Positions 1 to 11,429 of a stretch of 64,000 bases of DNA are shown one piece after another. The DNA comes from Paraescarpia echinospica. Its lineage: Eukaryota > Annelida > Polychaeta > Sabellida > Siboglinidae. A program made the translations under genes and the position numbers. The notes below the pieces were generated by a model that had not been told where the DNA came from, did no database searches, and saw nothing but the letters and a program-made list of their open reading frames with translations. How positions within the stretch are numbered: the first letter of the stretch is position 1; each line of letters begins with the position of its first letter. The stretch spans positions 31,484,937-31,548,936 of the forward strand of contig CM034544.1 of the NCBI GenBank assembly GCA_020002185.1, in the 5' to 3' direction.

Positions 1-2965
1 ATTCGCAGGGGGACTCTCAGAAAAGCCTGAAACTGGAGGCATAGATAAAGACAGCACAAATAAATCAGCAAAGAACAGTCTAGAAAACTCTTCTGAAGCT
101 GGATATAAATGTGTTTGTTTAAATGCAAGGAGTATAGTAAACAAAAGAAATGAACTAAACATTATGGTAGAAGATATTGACACTCACATAATAGGTATAA
201 CCGAATCCTGGACCACCACCGATATGACAGATGTCGAATTGGGACTGACAGGATATGTAATGTTTAGGAAAGATAGAATAGAAATAAAGGGAGGTGGAGT
301 TATTTTATATATTAAATAATCTATCCAGGCTTATGAAATAAATTTAGAAAGAGAAGCAGATTACGAAGAAGGTGTTTGGTGTAACATAGTAGCAGGAAAC
401 TTAACGTTAACAGTTGGGTTAGTTTATCGAAGTCCAAACAAAAGCATAGAAGAGAATGAAAATGTAAAAAACGCTATAACGGAAGTTAGCAAACGGGACT
501 GTATTATTATGGAGGATTTTAATCACGGGCATATACAATGGAAATCTCTACAGAGTATGGGGAGTGAGGACCACAAGTTTTTAGTTTTAGTTCAAGATAC
601 TTTCCTTTCTCAACATGTGCTAGAACCGACCAGGGGTGAGAATGTGTTAGACTTAGTTTTGTCCTCACAGAACGAATTAGTTGACAATATCAAGATATGT
701 GAGCCACTGAGGAGTAGTGATCACAGCAAGATACATTTTACCATCAAAGTAAAATCAAAAAGGAATAGTAAAAAGCAGTATACGAGAAATTTCCACAAAG
801 GAAGGTATAAGGACATGAGGAAATATAAAGCAAAGATAGACTGGAATAACACACTGAAAAATAAGACGGCAACAGAATGCTGGAATATATTAACGAGTGA
901 AATTAAGTGCATAGTCGATAAATGTGTACCCTTCAAAAAACAAGGGAAACGGTCCAAAAAGAAACACTTATCGAAAGAAGCCAATAGAAAAATTAATTAT
1001 AAACAAATGATGTGGAAGTCATACAGCTGTTCTGGAAATGATGAAGTCTACAACAGTTATAAAGAACCACTTAAACAAGCTACAGCTGAAACTAGAAATT
1101 CAAAGAGAAGCTATGAACAACAATTAGCTAGTAATATAAAACATGACAGCAAGAGTTTGTATGCGTATGTTCGAAGCAAACAGAAAGTTCAAGATCAGGT
1201 CGGTCCTCTAGAAGATAGTGCTGGAAATATAATATCAGAGGGATTCTTAATCGCAGAAGACCTGAATGAGTACATTACTTCAGTGTTTACCAGAGAAAAT
1301 ATTAGTTCACTGCCAGTACCAGAGGCTAAGTTCAAGGGGGCAGATTCAGACTATTTAGGACAATTAATTGTAACCCCGGAAATGGTAGCTAAGAAAATAA
1401 AAGCTATGCAGGATAATAAATCACCTGGAGTGGATGGGATTCCGCCCAAACTACTATTGGAAATTGTAAAACAAATTAGCGTACCGCTTGCAACAGTTTT
1501 CAATTTGTCATTAGATGAGGGAGTGGTTCCTTTAGAATGGAAAGAGGCAGAGATTATACCGTTATTTAAAAAAGGTTCGAGAAACAAGTCAGAGAACTAT
1601 AGACCAGTGAGTTTAACATCAGTGATTTGCAAATTATAAGAAAGACTAATTAAAGATCACATGGTGGATTTTCTTGTTAAACATAACTTGATAAACCCAT
1701 CTCAACATGGGTTTTTTAAAGCGAGGTCATGCTTAACAAATATGTTATGTTTTTTGGAAGACATCACTAAGTGGGTAGATGAGGGATCACCAGTAGATAT
1801 CGTCTACTTAGATTTTCAAAAAGCTTTCGCCAAAGTAACACATCAAAGATTACTGCTTAAACTAAAGGCCCATGGCATAGGAAATGGTATAATAAACTGG
1901 ATAGAAAAATGGCTGATTGACAGAAGACAACGTGTAGTAGTTGATGGGGAGGCTTCAAACTGGAAATCGGTATTGAGTGGAGTACCACATGGATCAGTAC
2001 TAGGACCTATATTATTCTTAATATATATCAACGATTTGGATGATGAAATAACAAGCAAGGTGTTGAAATTTGCTGATGACACAAAAGTGTGTAGAAGGAT
2101 TAAAAGTGATGGAGATAGACAACATTTACAAGATGATCTAGACAAGTTGATCAAATGGTCTGAAAAGTGGCAAATGCTGTTCAATTTTGGGAAATGTAAA
2201 TGCCTCAACGCAGGACATGGGAACGAAGACGTAGAGTATACAATGGGGGATACGGTACTAAGTACTAATGTAAAAGAAAATGACATAGGGTTAACCATTA
2301 GTGCTGATATGAAGGTTTCACAGAAGTGCGGAATTGCAGCTTCAAAGGGAAATCAAATCCTTGGATTAATTAGGCGAAACATAGCGTATAAAGAAAAAGA
2401 GCTAGTAATACCGCTGTACAAAGCAATAGTGATTTAAAATATTGTATACAAGCGTGGAGGTCGTATCGCAGGAAGGACATATATATATATATGCTAGTAA
2501 GAGTACAGAGGAGAGCGACTAAAATGATACCAACACTGAGGAATCTTAGTTATGAAATTCGCCTAAAAGACTGTGGTTTAACAACACTAGAGACCAGGAG
2601 ATTGAGAGGAGATCAGATAGAAGTGTTTAAAATAATGAGTGGTTATGAAAATATTGATAGAAATATATTTTTCTCAGTTAAGAAAGATAGAAGGACCAGA
2701 GGCCATGAAGTTACATCAGCAAAGGAGCAGTGTAGATTAGATATAAGAAAGTTCTCATTTTCACAAAGGACTGTGAATGAATGGAACAGATTATCTGCTG
2801 ATTGTGTGGGTGTTAGTAGCGTGAATATGTCTAAAAATAAAATCGACACATACCTCAGAAGGGCGGGATACACATAGATGAAAGAGTCGGACTCTCGATA
2901 AGCCAAAAGTCTTCCCTGTCCACCTGCCACCTAGAGTTAATTCTCTGGGTGGCAATCTTATTAAA
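1..2965 (+). mobile_element. CR1-like non-LTR retrotransposon, copy 1
   Basis: Nearly complete second-ORF region and 3' end of a CR1-like LINE; the 5' part lies outside the window. The same family recurs at 9,884-13,850 (+) and about 38,690-40,885 (-), with matching coding sequence and a matching 3' UTR that contains the words cacctgccacctagagttaa and ggtggcaatcttatt. The 3' end is made of near-repeats of a 10-base word (aatcttgtta), as expected for CR1-type elements, which end in short tandem repeats and not poly(A). Boundaries are judged from similarity to the other two copies. Confidence 0.85.
5..2877 (+). pseudogene. CR1-like ORF2: APE endonuclease and reverse transcriptase, broken
   Basis: Encodes the polyprotein that nicks target DNA and reverse-transcribes the LINE RNA. 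One frame runs from base 5 to 2437, interrupted by stops at 317-319 and 1637-1639; the frame then shifts and the C-terminus continues at 2491-2877. Endonuclease landmarks are CLNARS, GITESW, VYRSPN, EDFNHGHI (normally GDFN) and SSDHS (about 110-730). RT landmarks are DNKSPGVDGIPPK, NYRPVSLTS, YLDFQKAFAKV (motif A; usually AFDKV), SGVPHGSVLGP (motif B; usually PQGS) and KFADDTKV (motif C). The C-terminal part has RVQRRATKMIP and WNRLS. A short (TA)n run has formed at 2480-2490, beside the frame break. Two stops and a frameshift make it non-functional as read, but both catalytic aspartates of FADD survive. Family assignment to the CR1/Jockey group is firm; the exact clade is less so. Confidence 0.85.
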
Positions 2966-3575
2966 TCTTGTTAAAACTTGTTGTTCCGCCTCTGCTCTCT
3001 TCGCTATTTTTTCGGCATCCATTCTTGCCAAGTGTCCTTGCCCATCGCATCCGTCTTCTCAATAATCCTCCGAGAGCGTTTTAATATCATTAGTGATGAT
3101 CTATATGATACACAATCCAAAGTAATTCTCTGGTGCCTTGGAATTGGGGACACTGCACACAACTCTGATGTAAACGGTCACAATGGTTGATATCATGTTG
3201 AACTTAGAACGTATACTAACGTTGTGCCTGTAGCGATCGTATATCGTAATGTTGTCCGAACGAGGTTGGTGTTCTACCTTGATACTACTGTAAAACAATC
3301 TCTGAATTGTTCATCTTCTGTAGTTAACATATTGTTAGAGTAGCTGTTAGCAAACATACGCTGTTGTTAACGTGAGCACAAATTAGCTGATTGCAGAACT
3401 TTACCAACCTTACGAAACCAAATCATTCCATCTAGGGATATTAGTAATCACGTTGATACACTGAACTCGTTGTGCTGTTTAAAAGACACTGTATATAAGC
3501 TAATAAGACGTTGACAATATATCCAAAACAAACATTGGAACGTTTTGTTAATTTTGCCTGTTATTAAGACTTGAC
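2966..3575. other. Intergenic stretch, nothing recognised
   Basis: Mixed-composition sequence after the CR1 3' end. The open frames here are short and carry no motif I recognise. Confidence 0.4.
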
Positions 3576-3580
3576 TCTAA

Positions 3581-3660
3581 GGGGCGAGAGGCGGTTGAGC
3601 GATAGAACGCCTGACCTTCGGTAGAGAGAATGATGGTTCGAATACAACCCAGGACGCCCG
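3581..3660 (+). repeat. tRNA-like sequence (SINE head or tRNA pseudogene)
   Basis: An A-box-like segment (GGTTGAGCGATAGAACGC) is followed by a B-box-like segment (TGGTTCGAATACAACC). The flanks GGGCG at 3582-3586 and CGCCC at 3655-3659 could pair as an acceptor-like stem. The anticodon arm is not convincing, so a tRNA-derived SINE head is more likely than a working tRNA. Confidence 0.45.
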
Positions 3661-4073
3661 TTTTGAAACATGGGTAATTTCGTTCTCTCCAATTTGCTTT
3701 CAAACAATGTATATTACCAATACCTTAAATGATTCATATTTGCCGTTTGCCGCATATCGCGGTGAAGATGCGGCCGCTGGTCGTTGCTCGCCCGGCGACG
3801 AAGGTGCATTGATAGCTGATTGACATTCCAACGTCGTCGCTGTGCCACTGAGGCGATATTGATCACAGCACATATACCACACGATGTTACATTGGTAGCG
3901 ATGTGACAATGTTGCAAAACTGCTCAGTTGGCTTATTACTTAGCTGAAACTGCGTGAATGTGACCTGACTGAATTGTCAAGCATCATTTTATATAGGGAA
4001 ATGTACATTTTTTAGACTTCTATGTGTCAGGCGAAACTTGCCCAGAATACCCAGAAGTAAGAATTATACACAG

Positions 4074-4149
4074 ATTGTTTTAAAAATACATACTAATCTG
4101 TTTTTCATATATGAAAATGTGTACGCCAAACAATAGCACATAGTAATGC

Positions 4150-4185
<36 letters not shown>

Positions 4186-4252
4186 AACGCATTACTATGT
4201 GCTACTGTTTGGCAATAGCATATAGTGATGCATTTAGTTTACTGTTCTAATA

Positions 4253-4283
<31 letters not shown>

Positions 4284-4365
4284 CTAAATGCATCACTATG
4301 TGCTATTGTTTGGCGTACGCGTTTTCATATTTGAAAAAGAGATTAATATGTATTTTTAAAACAAT
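4074..4365. repeat. Palindromic MITE-like element with three nested hairpins
   Basis: Bases 4074-4153 and 4286-4365 are inverted copies of about 80 bp with scattered substitutions and no indels. Inside are two smaller hairpins, each with a (TA)n core. The word caatagcacatagtRatgc occurs four times with alternating orientation, beginning near 4131, 4185, 4214 and 4286. No coding capacity. It looks like a fold-back MITE or a serial inverted duplication; I see no clear target-site duplication. Confidence 0.8.
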
Positions 4366-5570
4366 TTATGGACAATGTTTTATATGTATATACATATATA
4401 TATATATAGTAAATAGAGCTTAGTTATTCATGCATAAAACGTAACGTAATAATGCTTAATTATTATGCATATTACCGATTTATGTTTGATTCTTTGTGGA
4501 TACAAATGCTTTGAATTTGTGGAGACAAATAATATCATTAAATTAATATATATATGGATCTTGGCAGTTGAACATTTCAAATGTTCTAAGTGAATTTGTA
4601 ACTGCATAAATTTATGTTCTTTTGTGTCATCGTAAAAAGTAATAATATCATCTAGAAATACATAAATGAATGACATTCAGATTATCGCAGTTTGTATGTG
4701 AATGCAAATGTTAGCCCAGTGGCATAATGAGGCTTGCTAGCACCCTGGTGGAATACTAAACTTGGCGCCCTCCCCCTAACACATATTTACATGTTTTATC
4801 TCTGAACCAACTGAACCGGTTTGACCATGCAATTTGATAATGATTTGCATGTATATATATATATATATATGATACTTTATTTGATGGAATATGTATTATT
4901 GCAAATAATTTTTAAAACCAAAATCAAATTTGCCTTCTTTATTCGATATGAACTGTTCATGGCAAAATCAGTAATGAATAAAAAAGAAACATATATGATC
5001 GCATATACAGACACAAACACGTATGCGCATCCCACAGTAACTTCACAGCACAACCGCATTTAACTGTTGCAAACTTATCAATAATTTGTTGGAAGTTGAT
5101 ATATTTCAAGTCGCCCGCTTTATGTTTGGAAGCCCCACGTTTTCGAGGTAGTCACACCCCATAGACGCCATATACCTGTATAATTGTTTCTTATATTTCC
5201 GATGTTAAAATTAATACTCTTGTTGTGTTTCTTCAGAAAAAACAGGCTACATATGGTGAACGAGAATTCACAAATTTCAAACCGCCGTAATTCTACGTAA
5301 AGTCGAACCCCGATCGATAGCCAGGTGCAAATACATGCTCACTACAACACCCGTTCACCTCTTTACCAATCATTACACCAATTAAAATACATAAAGACGG
5401 ACAGTTCGTGTTACTGTTGATCATTAGTTTTACATACCTATTTTTACAAGTGAATCATGAATCAACACATATATGCAACGAGAGTAAAATTGATGTATGC
5501 GTAATAGATGGGGGCCTTTCTAAAAAAACGAAAGTACTTTTATGCACGCCAACGCTATGAAGCGTTACAG
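4366..5570. other. AT-rich intergenic stretch
   Basis: Holds short (TA)n runs near 4388-4407 and 4851-4870 and a few short open frames without recognisable domains. Nothing else is supported. Confidence 0.4.
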
Positions 5571-5577
5571 TACTGCG

Positions 5578-5608
5578 CAAGTAGTAGTAGTAGTAGTAGA
5601 AATAGAAA

Positions 5609-5680
<72 letters not shown>

Positions 5681-5693
5681 CAGTGGTAGTAGC

Positions 5694-5743
<50 letters not shown>

Positions 5744-5766
5744 CAGTGGTACTAGCAGTAGTAGTA
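5578..5766. repeat. (GTA)n trinucleotide microsatellite
   Basis: About 190 bp of GTA/AGT repeats with interruptions (aaata, cagtgg, actagc). Homopolymeric reading frames through it (Ser, Val, Leu, Thr) are artefacts of the triplet repeat. Confidence 0.95.
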
Positions 5767-5867
5767 ACAGACACAGGAGACTAACCAAATAGAGTAATTG
5801 TGTAAATATAACCGGAAGTGTAAGACTTAACAATTGTCTGATCATTGCATATCATTAAGCTCTACGC

Positions 5868-6535
5868 GATTGTACGATATCAGTTCATGGTGGAGCTAAA
5901 GGTGTTTGTACGAGATCAGTCCACGATCTTGCTCCTTGTGGTTGTACGAGATCAGTTTACGGTACACCGCGACGTGGTTGTAGAGACCAGTCCATGATAC
6001 AGCTCCACGTGGTTGTACGAGATCAGTTCACGGTACAGCTCGATGTGGTTGAATTAGATGAGTCCACGATACAGCTTCGTGTGGTTGTACGAGATCAGTG
6101 CACGATACACTTCCGTATGGTTGTACGAAATCAGTCCAAGATACAGCTACGTGTTGTTGAACGAAAGCAGTCCGCGATACAGCTTCGTGTGGTTGTACGA
6201 AATCAGTCCACGATACAGCTCCGTGTGATTGTACGAAATCAGTCCACGATACAGCTCCGTGTTGTTGTACGAAATCAATCCTCGATAGACCTACGTGTGG
6301 TTGTACGAAATAAGTCCACGATACAGCTCCGTGTGGTTGTACGAAATCAGTCCACGATACAGCTCCTAGCAATTGACCAAAATCAGTCCATGACACAACT
6401 TCCTATTGTTGTATGAAATCAGTCCACGATACAGCTCCATATATTTGTACGAAATCAGTCCACGATACAGCTTCGTGTGATTGTACGGAATCAGTCCACG
6501 ATAGAATTCCGTGTAATTGTACAAGATCAATCAGA
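5868..6535. repeat. 36-bp minisatellite, about 18 units
   Basis: Tandem units with a core like ttgtacgaaatcagtccacg followed by atacagctccgtgtgg. Unit length is 36 bp, a multiple of three, so open frames of 80-140 codons persist on both strands as 12-residue repeats (for example VVRNQSTIQLR on the + strand). The first units are more diverged. No start context, splice site or domain suggests real coding. Confidence 0.9.
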
Positions 6536-7440
6536 CGCTTGCAAGAGCTGACTCCTGCTCGCGCACCAACGGTCTCAGCAGTAGCTGTCGTAATAGCACA
6601 AGCCATTAATCTGTACAGATTAGATGTCTCTTGCCAAACGCTCTTGCAATGCGTCAACTACAGTAGTCCCAGGACATAGCTCCTATTTTCTATTCACTGT
6701 CAGTGATCGGAGCTATCACTGCATAACTAGATTTGGACGCTCATGTCATATAACGTGACACATCTTTGTAGCATTTCACGTATGTGTTTATTCACTAATT
6801 ACGTTCCTATTAATTCATGTTCATTTATCTCATTGTCTGCACTGTTCTTTGTAGAAAGGAAACACTTGTTGACGGAATTCACAATGACTTTTATGCACTA
6901 GCAAAACTGTTCATCCTCCGGTTGGTGCTATACACAACGAGAGTCACGGAAGTCGTTGTGCCAAAGTATTGTAAAGATCTGTCGTACGACAAATATTACG
7001 TAAATCTGAAAGTTTTTTCGCAATGCTGCGCATTTTGTTAAACAATTATTGCAAGTTATATAACATGTCGCCAACTCATTCTTTGGACGGTTTACGTAGA
7101 AGACACGTAGCGAACAACCGTCTAACGCCCGTCTAACGTCCGGTATGACGCCATTACCGATAAAAATGCTCCTTCCACCAATTACAGAAAATACGTAAGC
7201 GTTGCGTGTAGTTGTATGTAATAAAAAGTGTCTGCAACGCGCTGTTCGAGTTTTGAACAATCAAATCGAGCGCTTAACACGATCGCATTAGGGAAGGGAG
7301 CCGACTTAGGGGCTATTGGAAACACGAATAACTACGAAGTGTTTTCTCTGCAATTGTTGTAAACGTCACCTTCGTGAAACGTGAAACGTCCGAACTAAAG
7401 TTTTTTGAAACCGTTTTGACATTACGTGAGTATGGGCTAG
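6536..7440. other. Intergenic stretch, nothing recognised
   Basis: Short open frames only, with no domain or repeat that I can name. Confidence 0.4.
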
Positions 7441-7454
7441 CCAATGATCCCAAC

Positions 7455-7630
7455 ACGTGTGTGTGGATTCGTTGGTGATCCCAACAGATGTGTGTGTATG
7501 TGTGTGGGTGTGGGTGTGGGTGTGTGTGTGTATGTGTGTGTGCGTGTGCGTTTGCGTGTGCGTGTACGTGTGCGTGTGCGTGTGCGTGTGCGTGTGCGTG
7601 TGCGTGTGTGTGTGTGTGTGTGTTTGTGTT
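7455..7630. repeat. (GT)n / (GTGCGT)n microsatellite
   Basis: Near-continuous GT dinucleotides with a central run of GTGCGT hexamers. It is flanked by copies of a short phrase containing gtgatccca (near 7473 and 7631). Confidence 0.95.
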
Positions 7631-7882
7631 AGTGATCCCAAAAATCGTTAATAGTACGATGTGTATGTGTGGGGTCTTCGATTACTGTTTCCGTTTAGAT
7701 GCAGTATCGCAGTGTGTGCCCTCTGATCCGTAAATGAAACCAGTGAACGTCAATAACGGAGGTCATCGCCTGACGCTCGAAGCTATCTTCGTCAATCATT
7801 CATCGTTATACGATGCGGCAAGTGCCGTCCATGTTGGCGTGCAGTAACTCATTGTTAATGCTCTCAAGTCAACAACACTGGA

Positions 7883-8818
7883 TGCACTCGATTGGTCAGG
7901 TCTGAGTTGGACCTGCGAGATATCCCGACTTCACCCTACCACGTGATCGGTCTACTTGTCAATCGAGGAGAGATCGGGTCACGGTACAGGTGTGTTTGGT
8001 AGATGGACAGAAAAAGAAAGACTTTTTAATTTGGACTATGACCATGATGATGTTGAAAATGACAATGTCAATCAGGTTGTGATGCAGCCTGTAGGGAATG
8101 GCGTGATCCCAAACAACCATGTACTTGATGGAAGATTCAAGAGGATTAACATCACAAACAATCTGTAATCAGTGGTTTAAGCGTTATCATTTCTACTGGT
8201 CACCCCCTCTACATTACATGTGTTGGTTTTATGATGCAAATTTATGGACAATTCATATGAACTTGTTTTATTCTTTATATTCTTCAATGGCAGACAGTTT
8301 TATTTCATTTTTATTCCATTGCCCAGGTGTACAAGCACTAAAATGGTTTTTAACTGAAAAAAGTAAAAAGTAGCAGAGTCTATTTTCCCCAAAACTGTGA
8401 TGTAATAAATATAACCGTTGTTGTTTTAATATTTTGATGATTGGCTTCCTAAAAGCAAATGAAAATAGGTAATTGTTCCTAGAGCTCTTCATCTTGCAAA
8501 CCATAAATGTGCAAGTGTTTTAAAAGGAGTGATGTACAAAAACAAAAAGGGTGTGACAAAGCATTATATTTTTATACTTTTATTATGTTTTATCACGAAA
8601 ATAAATTCACTAGAATAAATGCAAACTTTCTATTTTATTCATGTTCTATTCTATAGTCAACTAACGTCGCCATCTTGAACCGCATGATACCCTCCCAAAC
8701 TGGACGAGAAATCCGTGCTACACCGGATTAATGCGTGCGCAGTACCATCGGGTCAAACAAATGCTAAATAAGCAGACCGGTGCACCGCGTGCTACAGCGG
8801 ACTGACCAATCGAGTGCA
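7883..8818. mobile_element. Possible DNA transposon bounded by a 17-bp inverted repeat
   Basis: The 17-mer tgcactcgattggtcag at 7883-7899 is matched exactly in inverse at 8802-8818. The 0.9 kb between them contains a 70-codon frame (7956-8168) that is acidic and basic in patches and has no motif I recognise, followed by AT-rich sequence. A TIR element with a remnant transposase tail is plausible; no target-site duplication is evident. Confidence 0.45.
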
Positions 8819-9883
8819 GCCACTACGCCTAGTCTACGAAGATGATGAGGAAAGGCGTGATGTAAGACTAATTAGGAGTTTCCATTGCCACGAGACAGAG
8901 CCATGTAATCGATTTCGTTGTTTGCTCGACAATTGGAGCTTGGTAAATGTACCACACAACGCTACATTGTTGTTGTTGTATTATGTATTTCTCTTACTAT
9001 AATAGATAATCTCCTCCGTTCTTCCGTCCATTCACTCGTCCATCTGTTCGTTCTTTCGGGCATTCGTTCCGTCTTTCCTTCGATCATACGAGTATCTATT
9101 CATTTGTTTGTTCGAACTTTAATCGGTCTATCCGATCGTACGTTTGTGCGTCTATATGTCTCGAGGATATGTGGGGCGGAGATAGATCGTAGAAATTGGT
9201 GGTGCCAAAAAGTTTATAAACAAGTGGAATTACTGATTGATAAGTATTATTCTTGCCATAATATCATTCATAAAGTAGCAGTAAACATATATTGAGTAGC
9301 AGTTTGCTTAAATTTAGTTAGATAAAATATTTTAGAACACTTTATTCTAGTGAGTGATAATAGGGTATGTTAGCCTACGATAAATTTGGAAACAAGATTT
9401 AACAAACCTCATTATGTGGTAGAATATATAGGTGATAAAGTAACAAACATAAAACTACTTACATAAGATAATATATGTGTAAGCCAGTACCTGCTATACA
9501 TTTTGATTAGGTAGCTTTGTTGTTAAAATTAAACATTTCCGATAAGCGGGCAAAATAAGTTTTGTTTATGTAGCTAGTGTCCCATGTATTCGCTAGGGCG
9601 GGGTATAACCTAAATAAATAACGCAGCCTAGCGTAAAGTAATTGATTGTATTTAAATTAGGTCACTACCGGTAACGTTAGCATTTCTGATAGGATAGATA
9701 ATCAGATGTGACTATAACCAAAAACTGTAACCGAAATAAACAAGGCAATCTTACGTAAAGTGTAACAGTTGTGCATAGTAAACAGTCTTCTTAAAGACTA
9801 CGTAGACAGTGAATAGTGTAAACACAGTTGACTAAACTATTTTAAATAGGTAATTAGATTATCATTTTAAAATAAATCCTGAT
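8819..9883. other. Intergenic stretch, possibly including a CR1 5' UTR
   Basis: Includes a low-complexity ttcg/ttcc-rich stretch near 9003-9130. The part next to 9,884 may be the 5' UTR of CR1 copy 2, but the other copies do not reach far enough upstream for comparison. Confidence 0.35.
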
Positions 9884-10879
9884 ATGGCGCCTTGCAAGCG
9901 GCAAGTCAAGGCAAAGAGACAATTTGTGTGCGACAACTGCCACAGATGGGTGGATTTTGCCCTATCCGGCTGTGGGAAGTCATGGGCAGAGACCAAGGAA
10001 GAGGGATTCACCTTTCAGTGCGTGGGGTGTTAGAAGGTGCAATATCTGGAGAAGGAGGTAGCTAGTTTGGTAGATATTGTGAAGGGGATGGTGATGAGAA
10101 TCAGCAAGGAGACAGTTGGAATGGAGAGAGACAACAAGGAAAGATTTGGGAATAATGTGAGACTGAAGGAGCAGAGTAGTGGCAAGAAGAACGAGGAAAG
10201 GAGACTGAGAAGAGGGAAGGTGATCGGAGGAGAAGAAATTGGAGCATCGAAGGAAGGAAATGTGACAGGCGTGAAGGAGACAGGGGAGAAAGTGACAGTA
10301 GAGAAAGAGGTAGGAGGAGAAAAGGAAATGCAATGGGAGGAAAGATGACGGGAAGAAAGGAAGTGGGAGTAAATGTGACAGAAGAGAAGTTGGGAGGGAC
10401 GATGATAGGACGAAAGGTGACAAGAGAAACAGCGTCAGGAAAGAATGGAACGGGCGAGATTGTGACAGGAGAGCAGAAGACAGGGGAATCCTGACTACCA
10501 GACAGATGCAAACCGGAGAAGGAGCTACCCTGAGGCAGAGATTGAGGGGGCATTGAGAAAAGATAGGGTGTTTATGGGCGACTCTAGTCTGAGAAAGACA
10601 GATAAGACACTAAGCGAAGGGAAGGATGTCGTTGTTTGTTTCCCTGGGGCTAGGATAGAACATGTGACTGAAAGGGTAGAGAAGGTATTGGGGCATGGCA
10701 AGGGAGGGTCTATACTAGTACACATAGGGACAAATAATGCAGACAGGGAGGAAACAACTTTGATAGTACAGAAGTACAGACAGTTAGTGAGGAAGTTAAA
10801 GAAGACAAGAGTCGAACAGGTTATTCCCTCAGGAATTTTGCCAGTAATGGGAGGCAGGGGGCCAACAAACAGAAAATAA
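9884..10879 (+). pseudogene. CR1 ORF1: PHD-type zinc finger plus SGNH esterase domain, broken
   Basis: First protein of the CR1 element, thought to act in RNP assembly. It starts at ATG 9884. The N-terminal 49 codons form a PHD-like finger (CDNCHRWVDF, CGKSW, CVGC), ending in a stop at 10031-10033. The same frame resumes at 10034 with a Glu/Lys/Thr-rich linker built from GTGACxGGAGAG-like words, reaches a stop at 10346-10348, continues in another frame to about 10,494, and returns to the original frame for the esterase part (10553-10879). There VFMGDSSLR supplies the GDS nucleophile block and VHIGTNNAD the third block. The PHD-plus-esterase arrangement is known from CR1-like ORF1 proteins. 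No full-length product is possible as the frame stands. Confidence 0.75.
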
Positions 10880-10885
10880 TGAAGA

Positions 10886-11427
10886 CTTATACAGCGCCGG
10901 TATCCACCGTAGAGGCGCTCATGGCGCTTGCACAATATTTGACCATTGGTGACTTTAAAGTAGTAATTAAAAAAATTGTGAAAGCACTATTCTAAAATAT
11001 AATAAGAACAACGTTCTAGAAATTATAAAATGAGTACCGTTAATTATGCATAATAAAAATCAATACAACGTATCGTTATCGGTGTAATGTACGCTCGTTA
11101 ATACAACGTTTCTAAAAATATATATCTAGTATACACAATAAATGTTACGATATTATAAGTAATATAATAAATAATAAATACCATAAAGGTATATTCATAA
11201 ATAATATAAGATCAGTATTACACAATGTCCAGGAAATGTCCACATGTCCACATCACGTCTTATTCTAAGTATATTTTAAAGAGGTGGGTTTTCAATGCTG
11301 TTTTGAAGATGTTGATTGTTGTAGTAGCTCTAACATCGCTAGGAAGCGCATTCCAGATGTTTGCTGCGGATAATATAATCGATCGTGCTCCCCACGAGTT
11401 TTTTGGTTTGTGTTCTACTAGGAGCAT
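10886..11427 (-). mobile_element. L2-like LINE 3' fragment nested in CR1 copy 2
   Basis: Read on the - strand, 11425-11240 encodes the C-terminus of an L2-type ORF2, with landmarks ARSIILSAANIWNALPSD and FKTALKTHLFK. The 3' end near 10,886 has the structured tail word ggcgctgtataa typical of L2. It sits between ORF1 and ORF2 of the + strand CR1, so it inserted after that copy. An AT-rich linker (about 10,960-11,220) lies between tail and coding part. Confidence 0.7.
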
Positions 11428-11429
11428 GA

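Noticed and set aside
3581..3660. Functional tRNA gene
   Set aside because: A- and B-box-like words are present but the anticodon arm and T-arm do not fold convincingly; kept as a SINE head. Same view for 48,082-48,170 and 60,226-60,297.
4140..4182. (TA)n as origin or promoter TATA
   Set aside because: TA tracts are common at palindrome centres and in microsatellites here; nothing specific supports a promoter or origin.
5508..5845. Ser-, Val-, Leu- and Thr-homopolymer proteins on both strands
   Set aside because: Readings of a (GTA)n microsatellite in different frames; no domain, start context or splice support.
5994..6657. Repeat proteins of 84-140 residues on both strands
   Set aside because: Explained by the 36-bp minisatellite; open frames on both strands at once point to unit length, not selection.
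9980..10553. Long - strand Ser/Leu/Pro-rich frames
   Set aside because: Shadows of the Glu/Lys-rich CR1 ORF1 linker on the + strand.
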